Assembly: GCA_965117035.1 (NCBI GenBank)
Contig: OZ220748.1
Location: 1,426,001 to 1,490,000 of the forward strand
Source of the DNA: CAZENU01 sp965117035
Lineage (GTDB): Bacteria; Chloroflexota; Dehalococcoidia; Lucifugimonadales; CAZENU01
Direction of reading: 5' to 3'
DNA: 64,000 bases
Shown here: one piece after another, positions 8,043 through 16,672 of the stretch
Layout of the letters: the number at the start of each line of letters is the position of its first letter
Position numbering within the stretch: the first letter of the stretch is position 1
Translations under genes and position numbers: made by a program
Notes under the pieces: generated by a model
What the model was told of the DNA's origin: nothing
What the model saw: only the letters and a program-made list of their open reading frames with translations
Databases searched by the model: none

Positions 8043-9720
8043 GAGCCTGTTTCATAAGTCGTGGGTATTGGCGATAGGGTATCTTGGTGGAGAGTCAGAC
8101 CGTGAATTGGAGGTAGTAGAGTATGCCGCATCGACCACTCAACCGTGAGCAGATGTGGATTCTGCCTCCGAGTCTCGACGAGTTGCTGGAGGCCGGTCAT
8201 CCTGCCCGATTCGTGGCTGAGTTCGTCGATGCTCTGGACGGCGATGACTGGGCTGGTATCGGGGTTGATAGAGAGGGTGACCCGATGGGAGCTCCGTCCT
8301 ACCATCCCCGTGCCCTGTTGGGCGTGTGGCTTTACGGCTTCATGACCGGAGTGCGATCGAGCCGCAAGCTGGAGGCGGCGTGTCGCGACCAGATACCGTA
8401 CTTGTGGCTGACGGGCTGCCAGCGACCGGACCACGTCACATTGTGGCGCTTTTACCGTTCCCACCGGGATGGTATGAGGGGGTTGCTCAAGCGCACGGTG
8501 CAGACGGCTGTCAAGATGGAGCTTGTGGAGTTGGCGGTGCAGGCGGTGGACGGGACGAAGGTCGGGGCGAACGCGGCAAGGAACCGGACCCACGACGCCG
8601 AGGGGTTGCGCCGTCTGTTGGGCCGGACGGATCGGGCGGTTGCCGAGTTGGAGGCGCAGAACGAGGCGGGCGATGAGCCGGCTACCGGCCATCTGCCAGA
8701 GGCGTTGCACGACCGCAAGGTATTGCGGGATCAGGTGCGTGAGACGATGGGCGAGCTTGCCAGCCGGGATGGACAAAAGCTCATCAACCTGACCGATCCC
8801 GACGCCCGAATGATGAAGACCCGCCAGGGTATCGCGATGGCATACAACGCCCAGGCGATGGTCTCTCCGGTAATGGGTGAAGGGAAGGTGTCCGGCATGC
8901 TGATCACGGCTGCCGAGGTGGTGGCCGACACGACCGACCAGTCGCAACTGGGTCCAATGATGGAGCAGGCGGAGGAGACCTCAGGTCACAGATCGGAGAC
9001 GACTTTGGCCGATGCGGGGTATCACTCAGGGAGCAATCTGCAGGAGTGCGCCCGGAGGGGCCAACAGGTGATCATGCCGGAGTCGCAGGACCGGGCTCTG
9101 GAGAGCCCGTATCACAAGGACCGCTTCACCTACGACGAGGCGAGCGACAGCTACCGATGCCCGGAGGGTTACACGCTGCGCTTTGCCGGCGTCAGGCGAG
9201 GCCGCCGCACCATTGTGCGCGTTTACCGCTCCTCCGCGGCCGTGTGCCGGGCCTGTCCGGCCTTCGGGGTCTGTACGAAGAACGAGCGCCATGGCCGCTC
9301 TCTGGAGATAAGTCCCCATGATGCAGACCTGCGCCGCCACCGCGCCTGGATGTCCACGGAAGAAGCCAAAGAGGCGTACAGGCAAAGAAAACAACTGGTC
9401 GAGCCGGTCTTCGGGATCATCAAAGAGCAACAGCAGGCCCAGCGGTTCCTGCTACGCGGCTTACCCAACGTGGTGGCTGAGTGGACTCTGCTAGCCACGG
9501 CCTTCAACCTGCGCACCCTGTGGAGGGCGTGGCGAGCCACGGGGGCGTGGAATCGGAGTCTAGCTGCCGTTTCGAGCGCGCATTCAGCCTATCGGGCGGC
9601 CCGGATGGTGATCATGGCCGCTTCGGGCGCCTCGCTGCGAACCATGAGGCTCCGCACACAGCCGGCATGACCAAACAGGAAACCCCACCGTCAAATACAT
9701 GCCACATTTGAAACAGGCTC
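8043..9720 (+). mobile_element. IS1182-type insertion sequence, copy A (intact)
   Basis: A 1678-bp element bounded by the inverted repeat GAGCCTGTTTCA (8043-8054) and TGAAACAGGCTC (9709-9720). It is flanked by the direct repeat TCGAA (8038-8042 and 9721-9725), a 5-bp target duplication. It carries one full-length transposase gene. A second copy of exactly the same length lies at 47130-48807. Confidence 0.92.
8123..9670 (+). CDS. IS1182 family transposase
   Basis: A 515-residue DDE transposase with the N-terminal DUF772-type domain (YHPRALLGVWLYGFMTGVRS), then a central DDE core (VQAVDGTKVGANAARNRT, then TLADAGYHSG) and a C-terminal part with a Cys cluster (CPEGY, CRACPAFGVC) and the EPVFGIIKEQQQ segment holding the catalytic Glu. 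The ATG follows GGAGG at 9 bp. No frameshift or stop is present, so this copy could be active and could supply transposase to the disabled copy at 47.1 kb. Confidence 0.93.
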   Translation: MPHRPLNREQMWILPPSLDELLEAGHPARFVAEFVDALDGDDWAGIGVDREGDPMGAPSYHPRALLGVWLYGFMTGVRSSRKLEAACRDQIPYLWLTGCQRPDHVTLWRFYRSHRDGMRGLLKRTVQTAVKMELVELAVQAVDGTKVGANAARNRTHDAEGLRRLLGRTDRAVAELEAQNEAGDEPATGHLPEALHDRKVLRDQVRETMGELASRDGQKLINLTDPDARMMKTRQGIAMAYNAQAMVSPVMGEGKVSGMLITAAEVVADTTDQSQLGPMMEQAEETSGHRSETTLADAGYHSGSNLQECARRGQQVIMPESQDRALESPYHKDRFTYDEASDSYRCPEGYTLRFAGVRRGRRTIVRVYRSSAAVCRACPAFGVCTKNERHGRSLEISPHDADLRRHRAWMSTEEAKEAYRQRKQLVEPVFGIIKEQQQAQRFLLRGLPNVVAEWTLLATAFNLRTLWRAWRATGAWNRSLAAVSSAHSAYRAARMVIMAASGASLRTMRLRTQPA

Positions 9721-9730
9721 TCGAAGGGCA

Positions 9731-10812
9731 GCACTAGCAGTCCGTCCGAGGATTATCTGACGGTGCTTGCGGGTCAGCGACAATGGATCGCGACAACTGA
9801 TTTTGCCGGTTGGCCCGGCCGGGCCACAGATAGCTTGCGAATAGCGCCGTGCTCACTACCCGGCAAAGTTCCTGATGCGTTGGGCTGGCCCATCGCCCCG
9901 TGCTTTCTTGTGCAAATTGCCCCCCAAAGCGGAACAGTTTGAGCAGGTTGTGGCCGGTGCAGATCAGCGACCATTCGCCGTTCACCTTGTCCAGTCCCCT
10001 TAGCAGGAACTGCCGGAATCCCCGGCCCTGCTTGATCTGTACGAACATCGGCTCCACAGTTTGCATCCGCAAAGCGTAGCGCTCCCGACCCCGGCTGGTC
10101 TGTAACTTCCGTCGCATCCGATCCCTGGGAGACAGATGGCTGGGTATGCGACCTCGGGGCGCGGGTGGTACAACCCGGCCGTGGCGGGTCTGCTCCGGAG
10201 CGACGAACGGGTCCACGCCCATACCATAGAGAGCGTCGACTGCCTTTGCCGAGTAATAGCCAGCATCGGCGGACACTTCTCTGGGAACTGCACCGACGTT
10301 GTCGATGGTCTCCTCTATCATCGCCGCAGCCTGTTGCTTATCCGAAGTCTGGTTGGTGGCCCGCGCCGCCACGATCACCTGGTGAGCGCTGTCCACCACC
10401 GCCTGACAGTTGTACGCTTGCAGGAAGTCCTTTCCTCCAGGTGCGGGCATGATGCGCGACTCGCTATCGGTGAAGTTACGCTGGGCCTTGTCGTCGGGCA
10501 CCCCCGGGTGCTTACCACCTTCGGTCTTGGCCTGTTCAGCAGCCGCCTGCGCCTCGGCTTCCAGCGCCGCCACGTTCCCGCTCGTACCGAGCTGTGACCT
10601 CCGACATGTCCAACTGGTCCACCACGTCGGATATGAAGTAGGCCAGATGGTCGTCAGGCAGCCACTCCTGCAACGCCGCTGGCATCAGCAACTGCTGGTC
10701 CGGTTCGTAGGGAAGGTAGGTCTTGCTCATCGACGACTCCCTGCTACTGGGACTGGCAACATCATACCCCCAAACACTCGCCAGCCGTGTTTCTCGGACA
10801 GGCTGCTAGTGC
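9731..10812 (-). mobile_element. Decayed IS1182-type element inserted in a palindrome
   Basis: The ends GCACTAGCAGTCCGTCCGAG (9731-9750) and the reverse complement of 10793-10812 match at 18 of 20 positions. Within this, CTAG is the likely 4-bp target duplication. Rejoining the flanks gives AGCACTAGTGCT, a perfect 12-bp palindrome, as the pre-insertion site. The interior has lost part of its transposase gene. The element ends inside the stop region of the neighbouring PEBP gene. Confidence 0.75.
9734..10730 (-). pseudogene. IS1182-like transposase remnant
   Basis: The first 50 or so codons (from ATG at 10730, beginning MSKTYLPYEPDQQLLMPAAL) encode the DUF772-type N-terminus. The frame then breaks near 10540-10580 and resumes as a 279-codon stretch with SADAGYYSAKAVDALYGMGV and EPMFVQIKQGRGFRQFLLRG, the C-terminal half of the DDE domain. 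The central portion with the first catalytic Asp is missing, so an internal deletion plus frameshift has inactivated it. It is only distantly similar to the transposase at 8123-9670, so this was a separate insertion. Confidence 0.85.
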
Positions 10813-11567
10813 TCGCGCATCGACAGCGGGCCCTGGCGTTCGCCGACCAGCTCGCCCGAGGCCAGTACGCGGCCGTCCATGGCCCTCAGCAGGTCGACCT
10901 TCGTGGTGGACGGCGGCAGCTCGAGCATGGAGTCCAGCGCGTACAGCTTGAAGTAGTACTTCTCGATGTCCCGCTTCTTCTCCTCGCCGACGCTTGCCTG
11001 GGCGCCGAATCCGGTGACGATGATCGGCGGGCACGGGCCGAGATAGCCGACCTCGCCGCCTCCGTTCGTGCCCTGCGCCGTGCCGTCCTCCAGCTTGCCC
11101 GCGTGCTCGACGTTCTCCTCGAGTCCGGTGAGCGTCGGCGGCATGTTCCACACGACCCAGTGGACACGCTCCGCGCCCTCGACCTCCAGGCTGTCCATGA
11201 TGAGCGCCAGGCTGACCGTGCCCTCCGGGATGCCTTCCCAGGCCAGGGGCGGAGAGATGTTTGGCACGTTGGCCGAGATCTCCGTGCAGGTGTGCTTCTT
11301 GGGTATCCGCCTCTTCTCGTTGAAGACCGGGCTGGTGAAGACGATGGACGCGTCGAACTGCTGCTGGATGCCCGCCCCTGAGTCGGCTGGATCGGCGGGC
11401 GCGGCATCCACGGACCCGGTGGTGTCAGAGGCCGCGGCGGGCGCGGCCGACCCGGCGTCGCCCGCTCCTTCGTCGGTGGCGGCGTCGTCGCTGGAGCAGC
11501 CCGCGGCAAGCACGGCGAGCAGGAGCGCCGCGGCGATCACGACGATACAGGTACGTATGTTGAGCAT
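10806..11567 (-). CDS. PEBP / YbhB-like lipoprotein
   Basis: A 253-residue protein with a lipoprotein signal (Cys at residue 24, LLAVLAAGC), an Ala/Asp-rich linker of about 45 residues, and a phosphatidylethanolamine-binding (Raf kinase inhibitor-like, YbhB/YbcL) domain. Family hallmarks seen are SPPLAWEGIPEGTVSLALI, DSLEVEGAERVHWVVWNMPP and GYLGPCPP. Bacterial YbhB proteins have no settled role; ligand binding is assumed. The ATG at 11567 has GGAGG just upstream; an in-frame GTG at 11579 overlaps that site and is less likely. The stop lies in the terminal repeat of the neighbouring decayed IS, so the last residues may have changed on insertion. Confidence 0.85.
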   Translation of the reverse strand: MLNIRTCIVVIAAALLLAVLAAGCSSDDAATDEGAGDAGSAAPAAASDTTGSVDAAPADPADSGAGIQQQFDASIVFTSPVFNEKRRIPKKHTCTEISANVPNISPPLAWEGIPEGTVSLALIMDSLEVEGAERVHWVVWNMPPTLTGLEENVEHAGKLEDGTAQGTNGGGEVGYLGPCPPIIVTGFGAQASVGEEKKRDIEKYYFKLYALDSMLELPPSTTKVDLLRAMDGRVLASGELVGERQGPLSMREH

Positions 11568-11749
11568 GTTTGCCTCCACGGCGATTGGCCCGTCACGGGC
11601 TCGTCCCGGGGCCCGCGGACAGGCGAAGACTACTGCAAGGACGATACCAGCAGGCCCGTTGTCCGGTCAACGTGCCCCACTCCGGCCGCTATGGTACCGT
11701 GGCGCGGCGGGGAGCGGCCCGACCCGCATTCCCCCAAAGGAGACGGCAG

Positions 11750-13162
11750 GTGCAGGACAAAGACATACTGGACATAGGATCGCGCCGCGAGCTGTTCGTC
11801 GACAGGCTGCTCGCCGACCGGCTCGACGGCGCCCGGCTGAAGCTGCAGGAGCCGCGGCCGGGCGGCGTCGCGGTGCAGTACGACACCGCGGTCGAGGGAT
11901 ACCCCGACCATCCCAGCTCGTTCTACACGACCGTCTTCCAGGACGGCGACGTGTACCGCATGTACTACAGGGGCGGCTCGGACGCCGAGCGGTCGTTGAC
12001 GTGCTACGCGGAGAGCGACGACGGGATCGCCTGGCGCAAGCCGGACCTGGGCCTGTTCGAGGTCGACGGGTCGACGAGCCACAACGTGATCGGCTTCGTC
12101 GAGGCGCCGCAGTTCTGCGCGTTCAGGGACACGCGCCCCGGCGTGACCGACGCGGAGCGCTACAAGGCCAACGCGCTTCAGAACACGACCGCGGAGAACG
12201 TCGGCCTGTTCGCGTACGTCTCCGGCGACGGCGTGCACTGGAGGAAACTGCGCGAGGAGCTGATCGTCCCCAACGTGATGCGCAACCACTTCGACTCGCA
12301 GAACGTGATGTTCTGGTCGGAGGTCGAGGAGCAGTACGTGCTGTACGCGCGGCACATGGTCGGCGGCAAGCGGGCGACGGCCCGGGCGACGTCGGAGAAC
12401 TTCCTCGACTGGAGCGAGCCGACGCTGATGACGTACAGCGACACGGGCACGACGACGCCTTCGGAGCACCTGTACACGAACCAGACGAGCCCGTACTTCC
12501 GCGCTCCGCACATCTACGTCGCTATGCCCGGCCGCATCCTCTTCGGCCGGCGCGCGCTGCCGCCCGAAGAGTGGCGCAGCAGCAAGGACGCGGTCGACCC
12601 GGAGGCCGGCGAGCCCGAGGACTGCTCGGACGGCGTTCTGATGACGACGCGGGCGGGCACGGCGACGTACGACTTCACGTTCCGGGAGAGCTTCCTCAGG
12701 CCGGGCATCGGCGCGGCCAACTGGACGACGCGAAACAACTACCCCGCCCTCGGAGTAGTCCAGACCGGCCCCGCGGAGATGTCGTTCTACGTGCAGCGCC
12801 ACTACGCGCAGATCACGTCGCACCTGGAGCGGATGACGCTGCGGCTCGACGGTTTCGCGTCGCTCAACGCGCCGTACGACGGCGGCGAGATGACGACGAG
12901 GCCGTTCACCTTCGCGGGCCGCGAGCTGGAGATCAACTATTCGACGAGCGCGGCGGGCAGCGTCAGGGTCGAGCTGCAGGACGCGGAGGGCCGCGCCCTC
13001 CCGGGCCGAGGCCTGGAGCAGTGCCGGGAGCTGATTGGCGACGAGATCGAGCGCGCCGTCTCGTGGCAGGACGGGAGCGACGTCGGCCCGCTCGCCGGCA
13101 GGCCCGTGCGTCTGCGGTTCGCACTGCGTGACGCCGACGTCTTCTCGTTCCGGTTCGGGTAG
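11750..13162 (+). CDS. Glycoside hydrolase-like five-bladed beta-propeller protein
   Basis: About 470 residues starting at a GTG with AAAGGAG 7 bp upstream, which excludes the longer frame from 11570. Repeated patterns such as FYTTVFQDGDVYRMYYRGG, CYAESDDGIAWRKPDLGLFE and YVSGDGVHWRKL are blade signatures of GH43/GH32-like propellers. The C-terminal part is beta-rich. No signal peptide is seen, so a cytoplasmic location is likely. It precedes an MFS carrier and a YhcH-family protein on the same strand, suggesting sugar or sugar-acid use. The exact family and catalytic residues cannot be fixed by eye. Confidence 0.7.
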   Translation: MQDKDILDIGSRRELFVDRLLADRLDGARLKLQEPRPGGVAVQYDTAVEGYPDHPSSFYTTVFQDGDVYRMYYRGGSDAERSLTCYAESDDGIAWRKPDLGLFEVDGSTSHNVIGFVEAPQFCAFRDTRPGVTDAERYKANALQNTTAENVGLFAYVSGDGVHWRKLREELIVPNVMRNHFDSQNVMFWSEVEEQYVLYARHMVGGKRATARATSENFLDWSEPTLMTYSDTGTTTPSEHLYTNQTSPYFRAPHIYVAMPGRILFGRRALPPEEWRSSKDAVDPEAGEPEDCSDGVLMTTRAGTATYDFTFRESFLRPGIGAANWTTRNNYPALGVVQTGPAEMSFYVQRHYAQITSHLERMTLRLDGFASLNAPYDGGEMTTRPFTFAGRELEINYSTSAAGSVRVELQDAEGRALPGRGLEQCRELIGDEIERAVSWQDGSDVGPLAGRPVRLRFALRDADVFSFRFG

Positions 13163-13190
13163 TGGATAGTGGATAGTGAATAGTGGATAG
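13161..13190 (+). repeat. Short tandem repeat GTGGATA-type
   Basis: Units of AGTGGAT and AGTGAAT repeat directly after the stop codon at 13162. The segment AGTGAATAGTGGATAG recurs in inverse orientation at about 57197-57212, also at a gene end. Function unknown. Confidence 0.6.
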
Positions 13191-13272
13191 CGGGATCGAG
13201 AGGCGCTCGGCCGGGGTTGGACTCCCAGCTTGGGAGAGTTGTGCCTGACTCCGGTTGGGCCCGGTAGCTGAG

Positions 13273-14460
13273 ATGCGCCGCCTTCGTCTGCCGGCCGCTG
13301 CGCTGCTGACGTTCCTCGCGATCGAGTTCATCGACGAGCTGGTCGACGGAGTGGGCAGCGCCGCGTGGCCGCTCGTGCGCAGCGACCTGGACCTGACGTA
13401 CGTCCAGATCGGGCTGCTGCTCAGCGTGCCCGGCGTCTTCGCCAGCTTCGTCGAGCCGTTCATCGGCATCCTGGGCGACGTGGGGTACCGCAGGCTGCTG
13501 GTGCTCGGCGGCGGCGTCGCGTTCGCGGCGTCCCTCGGGCTGGTGTCCGCGAGCCAGGGCTTCCTCGTGCTGCTCGTGGCGTGGGTCGTCTTCTTCCCGG
13601 CGTCGGGGGCGTTCGTCAGCCTGTCGCAGGCGTCGCTGATGGACGCCTGGCCCGGACGGCGTGAGCAGAACATGGCGCGGTGGACGTTCGCGGGCGGCAT
13701 CGGCAACGTGATCGGCCCCCTTGCGCTGACGGCGGCCGTCGCGGTGGGCCTGGGGTGGCGCGGCGCCTTCCTGGCAGTGGCCGCGCTCACGCTGCCGGCC
13801 CTCGTCGCCGTGCGGCGGGCCCCGCTAGGCCCGGACGCGCGAGACGCCGGCGACGACGTGCCGTCGTTCCTGGACGGGCTGCGGGCCGCGGTGGGCGCGC
13901 TCCGGCGCTTCCAGGTGGTCAGGTGGCTGGCGCTGCTGCAGGCGTCCGACCTGATGCTCGACATATTCAAGAGCTTCCTGGCGCTGTACATGGTCGACGT
14001 GGCCGGGGTGTCCGAGTCGAGCGCGGCGCTCGCGCTCGCGGCGTGGGTCGGCGGCGGGCTGGTCGGAGAGTTCCTGGTCATACCGCTGCTGGAGCGCGTG
14101 CGCGGCCTGACGTACCTGCGCTTCAGCGTGCTCGTCGTGCTGCTGCTGTACCCGGCGTTCCTGCTCGCGCCGTCGTTCGAACTCAAGCTGGCCGCGGTCG
14201 CGGCGCTGGGATTCGGGAGCGCGGGATGGTACTCGATCCTGCAGGGGCAGGCGTACTCTTCGCTGCCGGGCCGCAGCGGCACGATCGTGGCGCTCGGCAA
14301 CGTCTTCGGGCTCGCGGCGTCGCTGGCGCCGCTGGGACTCGGCATCGTCTCGGCCACCTGGGGGCTCGACACGGCGATGTGGCTGCTCCTCGCGGGGCCC
14401 GTGCTTCTGCTCATGGGCATCGCGCGGCCGGCGTCGGACAGCACGGTGCGCACCGCGTAG
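13273..14460 (+). CDS. MFS transporter
   Basis: About 395 residues with hydrophobic segments consistent with 12 TMs (for example LLTFLAIEFIDELVDGVGSA at the start and LLVLGGGVAFAASLGLVSAS). The loop after TM2 has the motif-A-like LGDVGYRRLLVLGG. The start is uncertain: ATG at 13273 lacks a strong ribosome site, and a TTG at 13255 is in frame. Downstream of the glycosidase-like gene on the same strand; together with the YhcH protein it may import a sugar derivative. Substrate unknown. Confidence 0.8.
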   Translation: MRRLRLPAAALLTFLAIEFIDELVDGVGSAAWPLVRSDLDLTYVQIGLLLSVPGVFASFVEPFIGILGDVGYRRLLVLGGGVAFAASLGLVSASQGFLVLLVAWVVFFPASGAFVSLSQASLMDAWPGRREQNMARWTFAGGIGNVIGPLALTAAVAVGLGWRGAFLAVAALTLPALVAVRRAPLGPDARDAGDDVPSFLDGLRAAVGALRRFQVVRWLALLQASDLMLDIFKSFLALYMVDVAGVSESSAALALAAWVGGGLVGEFLVIPLLERVRGLTYLRFSVLVVLLLYPAFLLAPSFELKLAAVAALGFGSAGWYSILQGQAYSSLPGRSGTIVALGNVFGLAASLAPLGLGIVSATWGLDTAMWLLLAGPVLLLMGIARPASDSTVRTA

Positions 14461-14481
14461 ACGCCTGCCGCGCAGGAGCTT

Positions 14482-14858
14482 GTCGTCCTGAGCGAAGCCG
14501 AAGGACCTGGGGCGGGGTCGACTCGCCACGCACGTCGACTGCACCCCGCCCCAGGCCCCTCACTCCGTTCGGGGAGACAATTCCACCGTCCAGCCACATC
14601 TGGAAGCTGTCGTCCTGAGCGAAGCCGAAGGACCTGGGGCGGGGTCGACTCGCCACGCACGTCGACTGCACCCCGCCCCAGGCCCCTCACTCCGTTCGGG
14701 GAGACAATTCCACCGTCCAGCCACATCTGGAAGCTGTCGCCCTGAGCAACGCGAAGGACCTGGGGCGGGGTCGACTCGCCACGTACGTCGACTGCGCCCC
14801 GCCCCAGGCCCCTCACTCCGTTCGGGGCGACAATTCCACCGGCCAGTCACGTCGTGTG
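14482..14858 (+). repeat. Palindromic tandem repeat array 1 (3 units, 127-bp period)
   Basis: Three units begin at 14482, 14609 and 14736. Each has a left arm starting GTCGTCCTGAGCGAAGCCGA and ending GGACCTGGGG, a GC-rich centre, then a right arm with CCCTCACTCCGTTCGGGG. The arms are imperfect inverted repeats of each other, so each unit can form a long hairpin. The spacer (AATTCCACCGTCCAGCCACA and following bases) is the same in all three units but absent from the other arrays. The third unit is the most diverged. The array fills the 14461-14892 intergenic region. Confidence 0.92.
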
Positions 14859-14892
14859 ATAGCCTCCCCACAGCCTATCCAGGAGGACAGAG

Positions 14893-15468
14893 ATGGAAGC
14901 AGGGCTCATCAGCCAGTTCGAGGAGTACGCCGTGCGGCGCGACATCCCGGAGGTGTGGCGCCTGCTCAACGACCCGGAGCTGCCCGACCTCACGCATCCC
15001 GACATCGAGGACGGAGGGGCGGTCAGGCTTCCCATTCTCGGCGGCAGGGGGCTCTTCGTCGTGCTGCAGAGAGCGACGACGATGGCCCCGGCGGAGACCT
15101 TTTTCGAGGCGCACCGGCACAATCTCGACGTTCACGTGCCGCTGGAGGGTGCGGAGTCGATCGGCTACGCGCCGCTGAGCGACCGCCTCGTCCCCGGCGG
15201 GCCTGTGCCCGTCTTCCAGGGCGACGACGTGACGTACGCGCCGTTCCCGTCCGACGCCGACATGTCGGTCGTGAGGCTGGTCGAGGGGATGTACGCGCTG
15301 TTCGGCCCCGAGGACGTCCACATGCCAAGGCTGCAGACCAACGGCCCGTCGCCGCTGCGCAAGATCGTGGTCAAGGTGCCGGTCGAGCCGCTGCCGCCGG
15401 CGAACGAGGACGTGCTGGCCGCGGTCGCGCAGGAAGGCTCGGTACTGGAGACGCTCCTGGGCCTGTAG
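14893..15468 (+). CDS. YhcH/YjgK/YiaL (DUF386) family protein
   Basis: A 191-residue cupin-like protein. The diagnostic segment FFEAHRHNLDVHVPLEGAES matches the EAHRKYIDI/LEG block of the family, and a second block reads YALFGPEDVHMPRLQ. Relatives are linked to sialic acid, 2,3-diketogulonate and beta-galactosidase metabolism, probably as anomerases or epimerases. ATG is preceded by AGGAGGAC at good spacing. It follows the glycosidase-like and MFS genes on the same strand but is separated from them by the repeat array. Confidence 0.82.
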   Translation: MEAGLISQFEEYAVRRDIPEVWRLLNDPELPDLTHPDIEDGGAVRLPILGGRGLFVVLQRATTMAPAETFFEAHRHNLDVHVPLEGAESIGYAPLSDRLVPGGPVPVFQGDDVTYAPFPSDADMSVVRLVEGMYALFGPEDVHMPRLQTNGPSPLRKIVVKVPVEPLPPANEDVLAAVAQEGSVLETLLGL

Positions 15469-15559
15469 TAGCGCCGGAAGCAGGCTCGACTCGCCTGGAA
15501 CCCATCCTCAGCTCCACAGTTGCCGATGCAACTGTTCGGACGTGAAGGCCTCCCTCGTC

Positions 15560-15700
15560 CCGCTGGTCCTGAGTGGCCCGCCGCTCTGGGCGGGCTGTAT
15601 CGAAGGGCGGCGACCGAGGTCGTACGCGCCCGTCGATGCGCGCCGCTCAAAGCGGCGGCGCTACTCGGGGTGAACGGGTTGCCTTGGGGTGAGGCGAGGA
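15560..15700 (+). repeat. Short palindromic repeats in an intergenic region
   Basis: Two small inverted repeats lie here: one around GGCCCGCCGCTCTGGGCGGG (about 15573-15592) and one around GCGCCGCTCAAAGCGGCGGC (about 15640-15660). The second, with its flank ACTCGGGGTGAACGGGTTGC, recurs in reverse complement at about 30430-30480. No gene is visible between 15469 and 15741. Confidence 0.65.
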
Positions 15701-15741
15701 AGACAGGCGTCCCACGACTCTGAACAGCTAGCCACTATGGC

Positions 15742-16245
15742 CTACCTGGGAAGCCACTCCGGTTCGACGAGCAGTTCAGTAACCGCGACCCCCAAGGCTT
15801 TGGCGATCGCGTCGAGGGTCTTGAACCTGGGAGACTGTTCGCCTTTTTCCAACCGGACCAGCGTCACGCGACCGATGTCGGCGGCGCGAGCGAGGCTTGC
15901 CTGCGTCAGTCCGGCAGACTGCCTGGACTGCCTGATGCGCGCTCCAACGGTCCGCCTTCCCCGCGTGGCTACGGCCTCGATGGTCGGTTGATACGACGCG
16001 TCACAGTAGTGGCGGGCAAAGTCCCACGGGATCTCGACCTTCTCACCGCGTGCCGTCTCGACGACCATTTCGTACGGATTCGGCAAATCGAGGCCAGACA
16101 CAGCCGTCCGCTCGCCGATCTCAGGAACATCGGCATACGGCACGAGCCCCCTGAACCCGTCCGCGAAACTCAGCTCGATGCCGTCTTCCAACAGGCTGGC
16201 CACAGTCATCATCCGATTGGCGTTCTTCACCAGGACGGCTTCCAT
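15742..16245 (-). CDS. DUF2442-XRE fusion protein (putative antitoxin)
   Basis: A 167-residue protein in two parts. Residues 1-90 form a DUF2442 domain (LEDGIELSFADGFRGLVPYA). Residues about 100-160 form an XRE helix-turn-helix (RQSRQSAGLTQASLARAADI then LEKGEQSP). ATG at 16245 is chosen because GGAGGG sits at normal distance; a GTG one codon upstream is possible. It directly follows the DUF4160 gene. Such pairs behave like type II toxin-antitoxin modules by arrangement, and the HTH would allow autoregulation. Function is inferred. Confidence 0.8.
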   Translation of the reverse strand: MEAVLVKNANRMMTVASLLEDGIELSFADGFRGLVPYADVPEIGERTAVSGLDLPNPYEMVVETARGEKVEIPWDFARHYCDASYQPTIEAVATRGRRTVGARIRQSRQSAGLTQASLARAADIGRVTLVRLEKGEQSPRFKTLDAIAKALGVAVTELLVEPEWLPR

Positions 16246-16248
16246 CAC

Positions 16249-16563
16249 CTACCCTCCATGAATGGCGTCCCACGCCCTTATGATGTCTTCGGCGTATCGT
16301 GCATAGGTCTTCATGATGTCCCTAAAGGTTCCGGGCGGAGGAGCATCCATGAATGTGCCTCCGATCAACTCTATACGGCAAACATCTTCGCTACCGACCC
16401 AGACGTGCACGTGTGGAGGCTCAAAGCTGCTCTCCCTGGTATTGACGACGAATCGGAACTGGCGCTCTACCGCAATGGTCGGAATCTCGAGTCCTTTGAC
16501 AAAGCGACGCCCGCCATACGGCCCGCTGGATGTATAAGCGTCAAATGTATCACGTAACGACAC
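16249..16563 (-). CDS. DUF4160 family protein
   Basis: A 104-residue protein whose core reads FRFVVNTRESSFEPPHVHVW and VGSEDVCRIELIGG, matching the PPHxHv block of DUF4160. It is the upstream partner of the DUF2442-XRE gene, with the stop codon 3 bp before the chosen ATG of that gene. Toxin-antitoxin-like behaviour is a guess from organisation; no catalytic residues are established for the family. Compare the second pair at 24465-25044, which has the opposite gene order. Confidence 0.75.
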   Translation of the reverse strand: MSLRDTFDAYTSSGPYGGRRFVKGLEIPTIAVERQFRFVVNTRESSFEPPHVHVWVGSEDVCRIELIGGTFMDAPPPGTFRDIMKTYARYAEDIIRAWDAIHGG

Positions 16564-16604
16564 ATTAGGCTAGGCCTGGCAGTGGGAGCGCCGTCGTCGA
16601 GGCC

Positions 16605-16640
16605 CAATGGAAACGCCCCGGCCGGAATGGCCGGGGCGCC
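16605..16640 (-). terminator. Rho-independent-like terminator of the rhodanese gene
   Basis: A perfect 10-bp stem (16614-16623 with 16629-16638, CGCCCCGGCC) and a 5-base loop lie 35 bp past the stop at 16673 on the minus strand, followed by GTTTCC. The T tract is short but the stem is very stable. Confidence 0.7.
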
Positions 16641-16672
16641 AGTGTTTCGCGGTTGGACTTCCGGTGCGGGGA

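Noticed and set aside
12963..14816. 617-codon open frame on the minus strand
   Set aside because: Antisense to the MFS gene and running through repeat array 1; the protein is Ser/Thr/Arg-rich without domains.
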